From NCBI GenBank assembly GCA_022570795.1, contig JAKUDP010000013.1, positions 496,001-560,000 of the forward strand: a stretch of DNA of 64,000 bases. The letters run 5' to 3'. Source of the stretch: Sphaerulina vaccinii (Eukaryota > Ascomycota > Dothideomycetes > Mycosphaerellales > Mycosphaerellaceae). The notes below the pieces were generated by a model. That model was given only the letters and a program-made list of their open reading frames with translations. It was not told the DNA's origin and ran no database searches. Within the stretch, counting starts at the first letter, position 1. Every line of letters starts with the position of its first letter. Shown here one piece after another: positions 31,117 through 41,147 of the stretch. The translations under genes were made by a program, and so were the position numbers.

Positions 31117-31743
31117 CTAGAAACCGTGGACCTTGATGGTCTTGGCATCTAGCTCGAGTCCCTCCTTCTTGTCGACTAAGAATTCCTGCACATCTTTGCG
31201 CTGATCGCCCTGGAGCTGGATCACCTCTCCCATCTCGGTGTCGTTGACGATGGTGCCATTGCAAGCGAACTTCTTCTTGATCACCTTGAGGATCTTCTTC
31301 TGATCAAACTTCTTTGGGAGGCCTTGGACAGTAGTCAAGGTCTTGCGACCATTGCGTTCTGTGGGGTATGTTAGAAGCGGTGGTGGGGCAGCAGTAGAGG
31401 GCGGAAATGGCACGTACGCTGAATACGGATGTGGATGTAATTCTGCGACTGCTTAGTCTCACCATCACCGTCGGCATCGGCCTCGGCGAAGGGGTCTGTG
31501 GCACATGTGGAATTAGTCACTGACTCGAGCGTGGGTGGTGGTGGTGGAGGGGCCGTGTTGGACACGTCGCAAATATGCTTCCGCCAGCTCGCCGCCGCCG
31601 TTACTGCTGTCGCGGAGTGCTGGCAGTCCGGCGGAGCATGTATACAGAGCAACTCATCGTGTGCGACGTGCTTATCGCGCGGCTGAGAGAGGGCAGAGGA
31701 GGGGTCTCTTACCAAAAGACTTGAGGTTCTCGATGGTGGACAT
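31117..31743 (-). CDS. sui1: Translation initiation factor eIF1 (SUI1)
   Basis: Three exons, 31743-31713, 31495-31418 and 31358-31117, make a 116-residue protein. Intron 1 is 217 nt (GTAAGA...CACAG) and intron 2 is 59 nt (GTACGT...CACAG). The splice joins recreate the family sequence: SFG+DPFAEAD, then HIRIQQRNGRKTLTTVQGLP. The C-terminus VIQLQGDQRKDVQEFLV ... KIHGF-type KVHGF is the SUI1 hallmark. eIF1 binds the 40S subunit and controls start-codon selection. The first intron is unusually long for this window and may carry regulation, as eIF1 is known to autoregulate translationally through start-site context in eukaryotes. Confidence 0.95.
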
Positions 31744-32826
31744 ACGCAGCTGTGTGGTCGTGTAGCCCTGGGTGGGTAAAGGAGGAATATGCGTTTGGTT
31801 TGGGAGTCGTGTGGGTGTGGTGTCGTCGGTGGTGGAGTGGAGAGTTGTCTGTGGTTGTTGTTGTGTTGAGGGAGTCTGGAAGAAGAGGGTAGTAGAACTG
31901 GTGGCGGGCTTGGCGAGGCAAGGCAAGGACTTCAACCACTCAAATCTGCGTCACTCTTGCTTTCTCATCCACAGTCACAGTCACTTCATCTCACACTCAC
32001 TCTCCACCGTTGCGCGGTGGAGTACGATTTAGCTCATAGCTCAAACTGCTCCTGTTTGTCCAGCGACGCCCACAGACTTCTCGCCGATCCACTACGACCT
32101 TCGAACGACAAACTACGAGCGCCTCACGAATTGGCGTCATCTCAGCGTTCCATGTTGTGCTGACAGGACTGGCCTGTCATGTAGCGTCGGATCTATGAAG
32201 AGCTCAAGAGTCGTATCGACGAGGTGCCTTGAATTGCCACCTGCCATGAGGTTGCCTGAGGACGACTCGAGACGGACTACGAAGGACGAGAGGCACTAGC
32301 GAGTCTAATGTATTGCTCGTGTGACTGAGTATACTCCCCGGGTCATAAGCCATGCGATGCCTCACGACCATACGGTTGCGTGGGCGCTCCAATGACATCT
32401 GTATGCGACTCGACGTGGTGAGAGCCCTTGTGGCCACCAGATGAGCACGGGACTGTGGCTAGATGCCAGTGGCTTAGCATTGCTTCTCTCGAGTCGTGTC
32501 TGTCGACATCATCTATAAATGATCTTAGCTGGTAGGCGGCAGTATCGCTATTGACGAGTGCAGGCTGCGCAGATCCCGTGATATTCAGTGGGCTTTGTTG
32601 CCACGCTCGAAGTGCCATGATTAGCGCATATTCTTTTGTTCTGCACAGGTCATTGTGACTACCCTTTGTGCTGAATGCACACTACAAGACTGTCAGGTCT
32701 CCTCTTCATCGCTGGCCTTCGCCACAAACAAACTCAACACGCTACACGCAAAAATACACTTCTGGCAAGTCAAGAAAACATTTCAAGTCGATCAAGAGCA
32801 AGCAACAACCGAATACACTCATTACG
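31744..32826. other. Divergent region between eIF1 and the small secreted protein
   Basis: About 1.08 kb between two divergent genes. The eIF1 side is pyrimidine-rich on its coding strand, and a CT-rich block occurs around 31950-32010. No supported ORF; it is best read as two promoters. Confidence 0.5.
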
Positions 32827-33243
32827 ATGCGTTTCTCAATCACAACGATCCTCGCCGCTACCGGTGCGCTGGCCGCACCAGTATTGTTCAGCCCTCAGCT
32901 CGACACGACTGCCGAGCTGACCACACGCAGCAATACGCTTGCTAACAACACGTCTAAGTGCTCCGGCTACAATGATGCCTTCTGGAACGTCAATACATCC
33001 GCCTTCTTGGTCACAATCGGTCGCCCATACCTTGGAGGTGGCAAGTGCCCAATGATCAAGAAGAAAGTGGCACAAGACTTCGCTCTGAGTGGACTGAAGT
33101 GCAAGGGAGCCAACGACAATAAGAACACTGTCATTACCATCACTAGCAACATGAAAGCTGCCAACTTGGCCAACATCAACAAGGCACTTAACAATGCTTA
33201 CCCGGAGATTGAGTTCAGCTGTCCTACCCAGCTCAGGAAGTAA
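32827..33243 (+). CDS. Small secreted cysteine-containing protein
   Basis: A 138-residue single-exon protein. MRFSITTILAATGALAAP is a clear signal peptide with likely cleavage after Ala16-Ala17. The mature part is small and has four cysteines (KCSGYN, GKCPM, LKCKG, FSCPTQ), which suggests two disulfides. It has N-glycosylation sequons (NNTS, NTS). I do not recognise a named family. Size, secretion and cysteines are consistent with an apoplastic effector-like or cell-surface protein; that function is inference only. Upstream in-frame codons to 32668 are not used because the signal peptide starts at 32827. Confidence 0.75.
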   Translation: MRFSITTILAATGALAAPVLFSPQLDTTAELTTRSNTLANNTSKCSGYNDAFWNVNTSAFLVTIGRPYLGGGKCPMIKKKVAQDFALSGLKCKGANDNKNTVITITSNMKAANLANINKALNNAYPEIEFSCPTQLRK

Positions 33244-33587
33244 AGAGTGGGTGGATAGCATGCCTCGCCACAAGAGTCTGGTTCAAGCATATCTACAAGC
33301 GTTCAAAGCATGCATTCCGATTTGACAAGTACATATCTAATTACAGCTGATTTCATTCGTTCTCTCACACTGTCCTCACTTTTCCTTACCAAGGATTTTA
33401 ATGTGTCCTCACTTTCTCGTACCACTAATCTTATTCGAAGTAATTTATATTCTACCTTCCACAATTCCCACCCGCACCTACTCTCACAATCACGCAATCA
33501 ACCAAGCCGACCGACTCAGACTCATACCAGTACACAGATATACCATCAAGTTCGGAGACATCCTGCACAAAGTCGATATATTCCAAG
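33244..33587. other. Intergenic region before the charged-protein pair
   Basis: About 340 bp, with repeated TGTCCTCACTTT-like motifs around 33370-33415. No supported gene. Confidence 0.45.
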
Positions 33588-34241
33588 ATGTCGATGTCTG
33601 GAATCAAGAAAGCGCCTCGCAAGGCAGTGACCAAAAAGGAGAAGGCAGAGCAATCTCGCCTTGTCAAGTCAATTTACTCCAGCTTGGGTAGTCAACCAAG
33701 CCAACCAGCTCAGATGCAGAGTGCTACGGCACATGCAAGAGAACAAATGGAGATCGGTTGCGTCGTCAGCAGTGATAGTTCTTCACAGCCCGACCAGCCA
33801 GCTCAATCACGTCCCAGAGCAGCTTCGTGTGAGCTGTTGCCAGACTTTGAAGGTGGAGACGACGTCTCCCAGGATGGCAAGCAACCAAGCCACTTCGATT
33901 CGGAGCGTGATGACGAAGCAGAGTGTGACGATGAAGCAGAGCGTGCCGCTTGTGAGAAGGAGGCCAAGGAGCTATTGAAAGATGTTCCTTATTCCCCGCC
34001 ATTCCAGTCCACTATGCAGCAGACTGAGAAGGCAAAGCTCCAACGAAAGCTCGAGTGGCTTCAGAATCATCATAAGGCTCTTGAGACGTTTTTGCATAAC
34101 CGGAGAAGAAGACTGAGAGCTGCTATGGATTCCACTCAAGTGCAGAGAAGGATCGATGAGTATGTGCAGCGCAAAGCTGTGTGTGAGCGACAGATTCGTG
34201 CTGCTGAATGGATGCTAGTCTCTAGGATGAGGAGACTCTAA
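33588..34241 (+). CDS. Hypothetical charged protein with a C-terminal helical module (copy 1)
   Basis: 217 residues, unrecognised. The N-terminus is basic (KKAPRKAVTKKEKAEQ). The middle is low-complexity with SQPSQPAQ and SQPDQPAQ repeats and an acidic stretch. The last ~90 residues are a predicted helical module: KELLKDVPYSPP, KLQRKLEWLQNHHKALETFL and CERQIRAAEWMLV. The same module recurs in the ORF just downstream. No function can be assigned. Confidence 0.55.
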   Translation: MSMSGIKKAPRKAVTKKEKAEQSRLVKSIYSSLGSQPSQPAQMQSATAHAREQMEIGCVVSSDSSSQPDQPAQSRPRAASCELLPDFEGGDDVSQDGKQPSHFDSERDDEAECDDEAERAACEKEAKELLKDVPYSPPFQSTMQQTEKAKLQRKLEWLQNHHKALETFLHNRRRRLRAAMDSTQVQRRIDEYVQRKAVCERQIRAAEWMLVSRMRRL

Positions 34242-34257
34242 GCTCATCAGAGTGGAG

Positions 34258-34735
34258 TCAAAGCAGCGACGAAGAAGACGAACGGAATGGAGAAGACGAG
34301 ACGGAAGAAGAGGTTGTGCGACGTCACTTACATGAGTCGTACGCCAGGCCAGAGCCAGAAGGCATCGATTGGAGCAAAGACGAGACCTGGAAAGACCCTA
34401 AGATCTTCCTTTCAGCCAAAGATGTGAAAGCTAGGGAGTTGTTGGAGAACATCCCAGAGACTCCCCAAACCTCCATGCGAAGAAGCGGCATGACTCGACC
34501 CCAGCGACAACTTGCATGGCTTCAGAGGCGGCAGAGACCACCACTGATTACTCTCTCTCGAGGGCATGGTAGTCGTGAAGCACAAGAGGAAGATATCAGA
34601 TGGTGTGCAGAACGCATTCGAGCTGGAGAATGGCTCCTCTACGGCGGTGAAAATGAGAAAGAGGTGGGAGACAAACCCTCAACAGCCATAGAGGGCGTAG
34701 TAGAGAGCACAGAAGTTGTTGCACTTGATCGATAA
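34258..34735 (+). pseudogene. Second copy of the charged helical module, no clear start
   Basis: The frame is open from about 34223 to TAA 34733-34735 but has no ATG before the conserved part. It begins acidic (SSDEEDERNGEDETEEEV), then gives RELLENIPETPQ, RPQRQLAWLQRRQRP and CAERIRAGEWLLYG, matching the module of the upstream gene in order. It starts only about 20 bp past the stop of copy 1 in another frame. It may be a truncated tandem duplicate or the second half of a protein split by a frameshift. Confidence 0.45.
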
Positions 34736-35093
34736 AACAGGCTGAAGCGGTGTGGTGAAGAGAGGAGACGAGGATACCACTCGCATGCCGGCTAGCTGCG
34801 GGACAGTCCCAATTCAGCCTAGCGTATGCAAAGACCTTATTTGACGACCTGCCTCTTCCACTCATCTTCTCCTTGGTCATCGACGGCAGCATGTCTTGGG
34901 AAGGGAGCCGCTTCTTATACATGCTGACCATCCCGTACACCATGACACGCTTCCGCCTGCTCCTAAGCCGCTACTATGTCAGAGCAGAGCTTCACCTGTC
35001 GGCTTAAGGTGCTTTGTGCCAGGGTTAGTATTGTCTTTATAGGTGAGCAATGTAGCACAGCGGTAAGCTGATACTTTGCGATTGCTCTTGACG
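34736..35093. other. Promoter region of the P450 gene
   Basis: About 360 bp without a supported ORF, upstream of the P450 start. Confidence 0.45.
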
Positions 35094-36748
35094 ATGGCTT
35101 TCGCATACTCTCTGGGTGGTTCGCCATTGGCATTACTGACATTCATTCTTCTACCTACTGCATTGACCCTATACATCTCAGGGCTAGTCATCTATAGAGT
35201 ATTCTTTCATCCACTTGCGAAATACCCAGGACCTCTTCTCGCGAAGATCACAGATCTGTACTCCACATACCATGCACTACGAGGAGATCGACATCTCGAA
35301 TTCTATCGCACACACGAGAAGTATGGCCCGATCGTACGCTTTGGATCGAATAGCCTCTCCTTCAATAGCAATACCGCCTTGAAGGACATCTACGGCTTCA
35401 AATCCAATGTTCGAAAAGCACGATTCTACGAAGCCTTTTGGGCGACCAAGGACTCCTTCAGCACTCACAGTGCAATCTCCAAGTCGATCCACGCTCGCAA
35501 GCGAAGAGTCCTGAGCCAAGCTTTCTCCGACTCTGCGATCAAGTCTATGGAGAACCATATTTTGGCTCATGTCCGCCAATTCTGCCAAAACCTTGCTGGC
35601 GAGCTCACGACATTCGGAGCAGTCCCAAATGCGGAGACGAAGGGCTATGGCGAGCCAGTCGACATCTCCGATCAGGCCAACTACTTGACTTTCGACATAA
35701 TGGGCGATCTCTGTTTCGGGAAAGCATTCGGCATGCTCGAACGACCAGACAACCATTTTGCTATCGACCTGATCGGAAATGCTGCACACCGCCACCTCAT
35801 CTGTGGCACTTACCTACCGATCCACGAGTACCATCTCGATAAGCTCTTCTTCCGCAAGATCGCAGCGGGAAGGGCGAGATATATGCAATACTCAAAAGCT
35901 CAGGCTGCTGAGAGGATGAAGATGGGCTCGGACGTGGACAGAAAGGACTTCTTCTACCACCTTCTCAAGGCCAAGGATCCAGAAACTGGCAAAGGCTTCA
36001 CGACGCCGGAGTTGTGGGGCGAGAGTAATCTATTGATCATCGCCGGAAGTGACACGACCTCTACTGCTCTGGCTGCTGCGATATTCTATCTTGTTCACAA
36101 CCCCTCGAAGCTGGAGAAGTTGGCACAAGAAGTGAGAGCTGCGTTCGAAGATGTCGAGGAGATCAGAGTCGGACCTACTCTCTCTGGCCTTCAGTACTTG
36201 CGAGCTGTCATTGACGAAGCGATGCGATTATCGCCTTCTGTTGGCGGAATTCTGCCGCGAGAAGTGCTAGCTGGTGGCATGGAGATCGATGGCGAGCAGA
36301 TTCCAGAAGGCACCGTGGTTGGCGTGCCGCACTACACTGTTCAGCACAATGAGAAGTACTATCCTCGTGCTTTCGAGTTTCGGCCAGAGCGATGGATAGT
36401 AGGATCGGAAGTTGGCGTCACAGCAGAATCTGTGGCGTTAGTACAGTCAGCATTCTGTCCATTTAGTGTAGGCCCACGAGGCTGCATTGGCAAAGGTAAG
36501 TCAAGGCAAGATCTGAAGACGTGAGCATATCCACTGACGGTTTGATAGGGATGGCATATAACGAGTTGACACTATCTCTGGCTCGTGCAATCTTCATGTA
36601 CGATATGAGACTGGCCCCGGGCACTACAGTCGGTCAAGGAAAGCCAGAGTTGGAGTACGGCCGGCAAAGGCAAATGGAGTTCCAGTTGAAAGACACATTT
36701 ACAAGTATGAAGGAAGGGCCAATGGTGCAATTTCGAGCACGTCTATAG
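35094..36748 (+). CDS. Cytochrome P450 monooxygenase
   Basis: Exons 35094-36495 and 36549-36748, with a 53-nt intron (GTAAGT...TGATAG) inside the heme loop, give 533 residues. Residues 10-35 form an N-terminal membrane anchor followed by the proline-rich hinge FFHPLAKYPGPLLAK. The I-helix motif AGSDTT is at 317-322, EAMR gives the ExxR motif, then PERW. The heme loop is FCPFSVGPRGCIGKG with Cys464 as ligand, split by the intron. It is a microsomal P450 of the benzoate-hydroxylase/secondary-metabolism style of fungal CYPs; no cluster partners (PKS, NRPS) lie nearby, so the substrate is unknown. An upstream ATG at 35076 is possible. Confidence 0.92.
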
Positions 36749-36833
36749 TCTAGCGTATCTTATCATACCATTTCGTGTGAGCGTAACGCATCGTTCGTGA
36801 CTGACTCGTTGTTTCTGGCGGCAATCGAACGTC

Positions 36834-39800
36834 TCAGTTCTCTGCCTCACCAACCACTGCGAAGCCAACCAGGCTGCCTAGCTGGTCAATTCGAGACTTC
36901 TGCAGAACGAAGGCGCCGACGCCTGTGACACCAGGAAACTCTTCTTCGCCTTCGCCGCACTCGAACTCCATCTCGGCCTCCTCAGCGACACTAACAGACG
37001 ATGAAGTTGTTGCGGGTGTCTCCACACCAGAAGCACCGGCCATGCCACTGTCAGCAGCGGCAGGCTTGAATGCAAGCAGATGCATGTCTGGAGAAGATTG
37101 CCTCGAGCTAGGCTCCGATTGCGAGAAGATTTCTAGTTCGTCGACCGTGTCCAGCAGATTTGGCGCAACCACGACTGGCTCGCTACTCTCGCCGCCACTG
37201 AACGAAGTGCCATCACCCACGAGGTCGAGCAAATCGCCCTCACGTACAATACCTCTAGAAGTATTGACCTCTGGCAGAGGAGCCGGCTTAAAGTCGACTG
37301 ACAGGAGGGTGTTGTTCTTCTTCACAGCTGTCAGGGACTTCGGCAGGCTAGGCTTTGCCATGGCAGCAAGCCCAGAAGCGCGTCCCTTGGTCGCGATGCG
37401 GCCCAACTCGGAGGCGAAGATCCACGGAAATGACATGAAAGGCATGGCATCGAAGGTCAGAGCACGTTGCGGAACATCTCTACCGCCCTTGGAGCGCATG
37501 ATCTTGGTCTCCTCCAGTGCCTGAGCAATCTCGTCCGCAGTAACCTTGTACATCGCAACAATGAAAGGCTTCATCTTCTCCCAATCGCGATCGGTGCTGT
37601 TCGTACCAGCTCTCTCGTAGCACAACTCTTGATGCTGCTGCTTGAGGTTGGTCGTGATCTCGCCCATGGTCTCTGCGAATTTGTAGTCGCCAATCTCCTG
37701 ATGATGCTCGAGGATGAAAGTGGTGAAGACTTCGAACTCTGTCTGGATACCGTGCTGGGTCATGATGCGGCGTGTGGCTTCGTCGAATAGCATCTTGATC
37801 TCCTTCGCATCCTTGATCATTTCGTCGGATGGCTCACATGCGGTCAGGATTCGTTCATCAAAAGGCATCTCCCAAGCTGCGTGGAATGGCTCCTTCTTGA
37901 CTTCGTCGTAAAGCTTGCCGAGGACTTTGTTCGATTGGTAGACCTTGCTCTTGGCCTTGTTCCTCGGTTCCGACCAGTGAGGCCAGCGCTGAACACGAAG
38001 GTCAGCAGGCATGACTGCTGGAACGCCTGTCTTTGGGTAGTCCACCGCCTTGGAGTGAAGCTGTGCCAGGAACAAGCACTTCGGGTCCTTGACTCCGTCT
38101 GGAAGTTGATCAGCCCAGTATCGGTGAGCGCAAGCGATTCTGCTCAAGTTGTCGTTCTTGATGTGCTGGACAAAGAAGGAAGTCATATTGTCGACCGTGA
38201 CAGGACCAGAGGCCTTGACTGGGTCGGGAGATGTGTAGTCCATGGCAGCGTGGTTCCACTCTGGTGGAATGAGTTCCTTGTCCCAGATAACGATGAAGTC
38301 GTCGCCGTCGAGATCACCACCAGAGCACATGTTGGCGACATCGCGATCTCCTGTCTGTGGCAGTACAACGCAGTTTCTCAGGTGGTGAAGTGCTGGGTTG
38401 TCAACAGCTTTGACGACGCGAATGTCGCCCGGGTGCAGGGAAGGATTACGGGCAAGCACAACTACACCTTCCACAATCTTGTAGAAGCCGGGCTTCTCTG
38501 AATCCGGGACCTGAAGAAAGATCTCAGGTAAGGTAGACTCATCGTGGTTCTCGGCATCGACCTCGTCCGACTGCTGGTCTTTGAGTGTGCCTGAGGAATC
38601 CTCGACAGACTTGAAGTGGCCGCTTAGTGTAGCTGACTCGTCTGTACAGCCGAGCAGGAAAGCACCCTGGTCGATAAAGATGCGAGCCTTTTCTTTCAAG
38701 TACTTCAAGTTCCATGAACGCCACAGTCGCAGGCAGCTCATGACAAACGGATCCTTGGTCGCCATGAATCCGTCGAAGATCATGCAGGCAAGTGAGATGG
38801 TCATCTGGTTGAAGTCGATGTTCTTCTGCAGAAGCTCTAAAGCCTTCTCCTCGCTGTCGAGAGCCTCCTGCAGGTCTGCTAACATGTTCCGAAGCTTCTT
38901 CAGAAAGGTTTCGTCAGGCACGCCGAGTGCCGAGAGAACTAGGATCAGCTGCACATTGAGAGAAGCGGTGCTGAATTGAGAGATTCTGCAGATCTCCAGG
39001 CCATTGGACTTAGCTGGGAACTTTTGCTGACTTGGCCGGATGTGGATTGTTGAGCCTTTGAGAGATGGATCGACAGCTAGGACACCCTTGCATCCGGCAA
39101 GTCGAATCTGGAACACTGATGGGTAGTCGTGCTCGAAGTTGGCCATGCCATAGTGATGAGCAATCATGCGGGCCAGGAATGGCGAGATCTTGCCGACGCC
39201 ATCAGTGAAGCAGTAGCCGTTGCGCTCCACATCATCTATCGTCTGGACATTCACCGAGAATGGAATGGCGCGAGTGGTTGAGAAGCACTGTCCAAGACGT
39301 GAGACGTACTTGGCGATGACGCGGATGCTCGTGAAGTCTCCCATCCAGTCTCTGATGTCGGCTGCTGTGACGCCACTAGCCGAGGCAAAGAAGTAAGCAC
39401 CGTGGTCGCGGAATTGAGAGTTGCCAAAAGCAAGGAACTCATAGTGTCTGCCAGCGATATCAATGCCTTCCGTCATGGCACGCTTGATGCGAGTATAGAC
39501 TTCGCGCATCTCATCGCCGTCGTGAGACATGATTCTGCCCTTGTAACGCTCGTCGGTGAATCGAACTCGCAAAAAGCGGTCTTCGTACTGCACGTAGTAT
39601 CGAATGACTCGATTCGACGTTTCGAGCACAGGCGTGGACTGGTACATTGTGGTGGGCGTGATGGTGACCGACGGAATCTTGGTGCAATAGCCTGGTCGCT
39701 TCTTCTCCACTACTGATACCTGATTGTGTAGTGCCAGCGCATCGATAGGATTGTAGTATCTCGTCTTGCGGTCTGCCACCTTCTCGAGAATCTTGACAGC

Positions 39801-41147
39801 GCGGGTTGGATCCAGAGCAGCGAGTCTCCTCAGGAAGTCTCTGGAGAGGTTGCACTCGTGCAGGACACCAAGACTGATGCATACCTCAAGCTGGTATCGG
39901 AGCGCAAAGGACAGCGGCTTGATGTCATCAGTCATCTCTTGCATGTCGGAGAGGGAGGAGTCAACTGAGCCTCGATCTTCAGTACGAGCAGGCTCGAGCC
40001 AGCTCCATAGAGTGTCCGGGTTGCCTCCAGAGAATGTAATGTCTCTGTCGGTAGCCATGTTGATGTTGTGATCCGCTAATGCCTGGCAGAGATCTTGGAA
40101 GTCTCGAGTGCCCGCCACTCCGGCCGTGAACTTCACTCTATACGTGAGCCAGCGACCAGCCTCAATGACTGTGTTGGTCTTGCGAAGCTGAATGGGTGAG
40201 TTGCGAGCCCATGGGAACATGTCGATGTCTGTCTGCCGCAGCCAGGTCTTTCGTTCGTCCCAAAGCGTGGCCTGGGCGTCGTGAGTGCCCTCGATGTTGA
40301 TGGTCTTCCTGAACACCAAAGGTGGCGTGTCAATGGTGAACACGACAGAAGTCGAGCCATCGCTATGACAAAGCAAGTATGCTTGAACGATTTGTGCTGG
40401 AGTGATTCGTAGCTTGAAATGACGCTCGCCCAGGCCTCTCTTTCCGGAGGACGGGTGATATGGTACGAGTACCGGGAAGGTGATGTGTATTTCTTTGTGC
40501 TGTAGATTCATCGATAGCTCCACCTTGGTGCCCGCTGATGGCCCGACAGTGTGTAGAACCAGCATCTTGTCCTCCTGCTGCATCACTCCAAAGTCCATCA
40601 AGGACAATGGCACAGTGATGAGCTCCGGCAACTCGCGGTTGCTGTTCGGGCTCGAATACCAGAATATCTTCTTGGAGTCATTCTTGGTGCTGATGTACGT
40701 CTGGGCCCCGTTCGGGTCTTGGATAGGTATCGGCCTGCCAACCCATGAGTGGTAGCGTGGTGCTGGCGAGAAGAAGACGACGCCATGAGTATCGGTGGTG
40801 CGTCCGTAGATCTCGATACGGCTTATCATGCCAAATTGCTCGAAGAGGGCGTGAATTTCGAGTGTTGTCCATGATCGCGGTGCGTTTGAGAAGTAGACTC
40901 GGAGAGTCAGTGGATTGTGGACATTCGAAGGGCGGTGGCTGTATGGCGCCATTGGGCGTGGCTGTGAAGATGAAGCAACTGCCGTAGAGCGTGGTGGTGG
41001 TGCTGGTGGTCTAGAAGTGACGAGCTGGTTGGATGGAGTTCGAGACTGGTTGCGATGAGGAGGAAGGGCTCGAGAGTTGGTGGAGGTGGATGTGGATGTC
41101 GAGGAGGAGCTTCTGTCAGGTGAAGGAAGCAGGTCCTTGAACGCCAT
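36834..41147 (-). CDS. RNA-dependent RNA polymerase of RNA silencing (QDE-1/RRF type)
   Basis: Single exon of 1437 residues. The N-terminus is low-complexity Ser/Thr, then a region with FSNAPRSWTTLEIHALFEQFG that resembles an RRM-like module. The polymerase core holds YCFTDGVGKISP, then LAVDPSLKGSTIHIRPSQ, and the catalytic loop GGDLDGDDFIVIWD with the three Asp of DLDGD at 945-949. The family makes double-stranded RNA for siRNA pathways. It shows the fungus kept at least this arm of RNA silencing. No lesion is seen. Confidence 0.95.
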   Translation of the reverse strand: MAFKDLLPSPDRSSSSTSTSTSTNSRALPPHRNQSRTPSNQLVTSRPPAPPPRSTAVASSSQPRPMAPYSHRPSNVHNPLTLRVYFSNAPRSWTTLEIHALFEQFGMISRIEIYGRTTDTHGVVFFSPAPRYHSWVGRPIPIQDPNGAQTYISTKNDSKKIFWYSSPNSNRELPELITVPLSLMDFGVMQQEDKMLVLHTVGPSAGTKVELSMNLQHKEIHITFPVLVPYHPSSGKRGLGERHFKLRITPAQIVQAYLLCHSDGSTSVVFTIDTPPLVFRKTINIEGTHDAQATLWDERKTWLRQTDIDMFPWARNSPIQLRKTNTVIEAGRWLTYRVKFTAGVAGTRDFQDLCQALADHNINMATDRDITFSGGNPDTLWSWLEPARTEDRGSVDSSLSDMQEMTDDIKPLSFALRYQLEVCISLGVLHECNLSRDFLRRLAALDPTRAVKILEKVADRKTRYYNPIDALALHNQVSVVEKKRPGYCTKIPSVTITPTTMYQSTPVLETSNRVIRYYVQYEDRFLRVRFTDERYKGRIMSHDGDEMREVYTRIKRAMTEGIDIAGRHYEFLAFGNSQFRDHGAYFFASASGVTAADIRDWMGDFTSIRVIAKYVSRLGQCFSTTRAIPFSVNVQTIDDVERNGYCFTDGVGKISPFLARMIAHHYGMANFEHDYPSVFQIRLAGCKGVLAVDPSLKGSTIHIRPSQQKFPAKSNGLEICRISQFSTASLNVQLILVLSALGVPDETFLKKLRNMLADLQEALDSEEKALELLQKNIDFNQMTISLACMIFDGFMATKDPFVMSCLRLWRSWNLKYLKEKARIFIDQGAFLLGCTDESATLSGHFKSVEDSSGTLKDQQSDEVDAENHDESTLPEIFLQVPDSEKPGFYKIVEGVVVLARNPSLHPGDIRVVKAVDNPALHHLRNCVVLPQTGDRDVANMCSGGDLDGDDFIVIWDKELIPPEWNHAAMDYTSPDPVKASGPVTVDNMTSFFVQHIKNDNLSRIACAHRYWADQLPDGVKDPKCLFLAQLHSKAVDYPKTGVPAVMPADLRVQRWPHWSEPRNKAKSKVYQSNKVLGKLYDEVKKEPFHAAWEMPFDERILTACEPSDEMIKDAKEIKMLFDEATRRIMTQHGIQTEFEVFTTFILEHHQEIGDYKFAETMGEITTNLKQQHQELCYERAGTNSTDRDWEKMKPFIVAMYKVTADEIAQALEETKIMRSKGGRDVPQRALTFDAMPFMSFPWIFASELGRIATKGRASGLAAMAKPSLPKSLTAVKKNNTLLSVDFKPAPLPEVNTSRGIVREGDLLDLVGDGTSFSGGESSEPVVVAPNLLDTVDELEIFSQSEPSSRQSSPDMHLLAFKPAAADSGMAGASGVETPATTSSSVSVAEEAEMEFECGEGEEEFPGVTGVGAFVLQKSRIDQLGSLVGFAVVGEAEN

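Noticed and set aside
35000..35093. Possible tRNA-like sequence upstream of the P450
   Set aside because: No T-loop GGTTCRA box and no pairing acceptor stem could be found.
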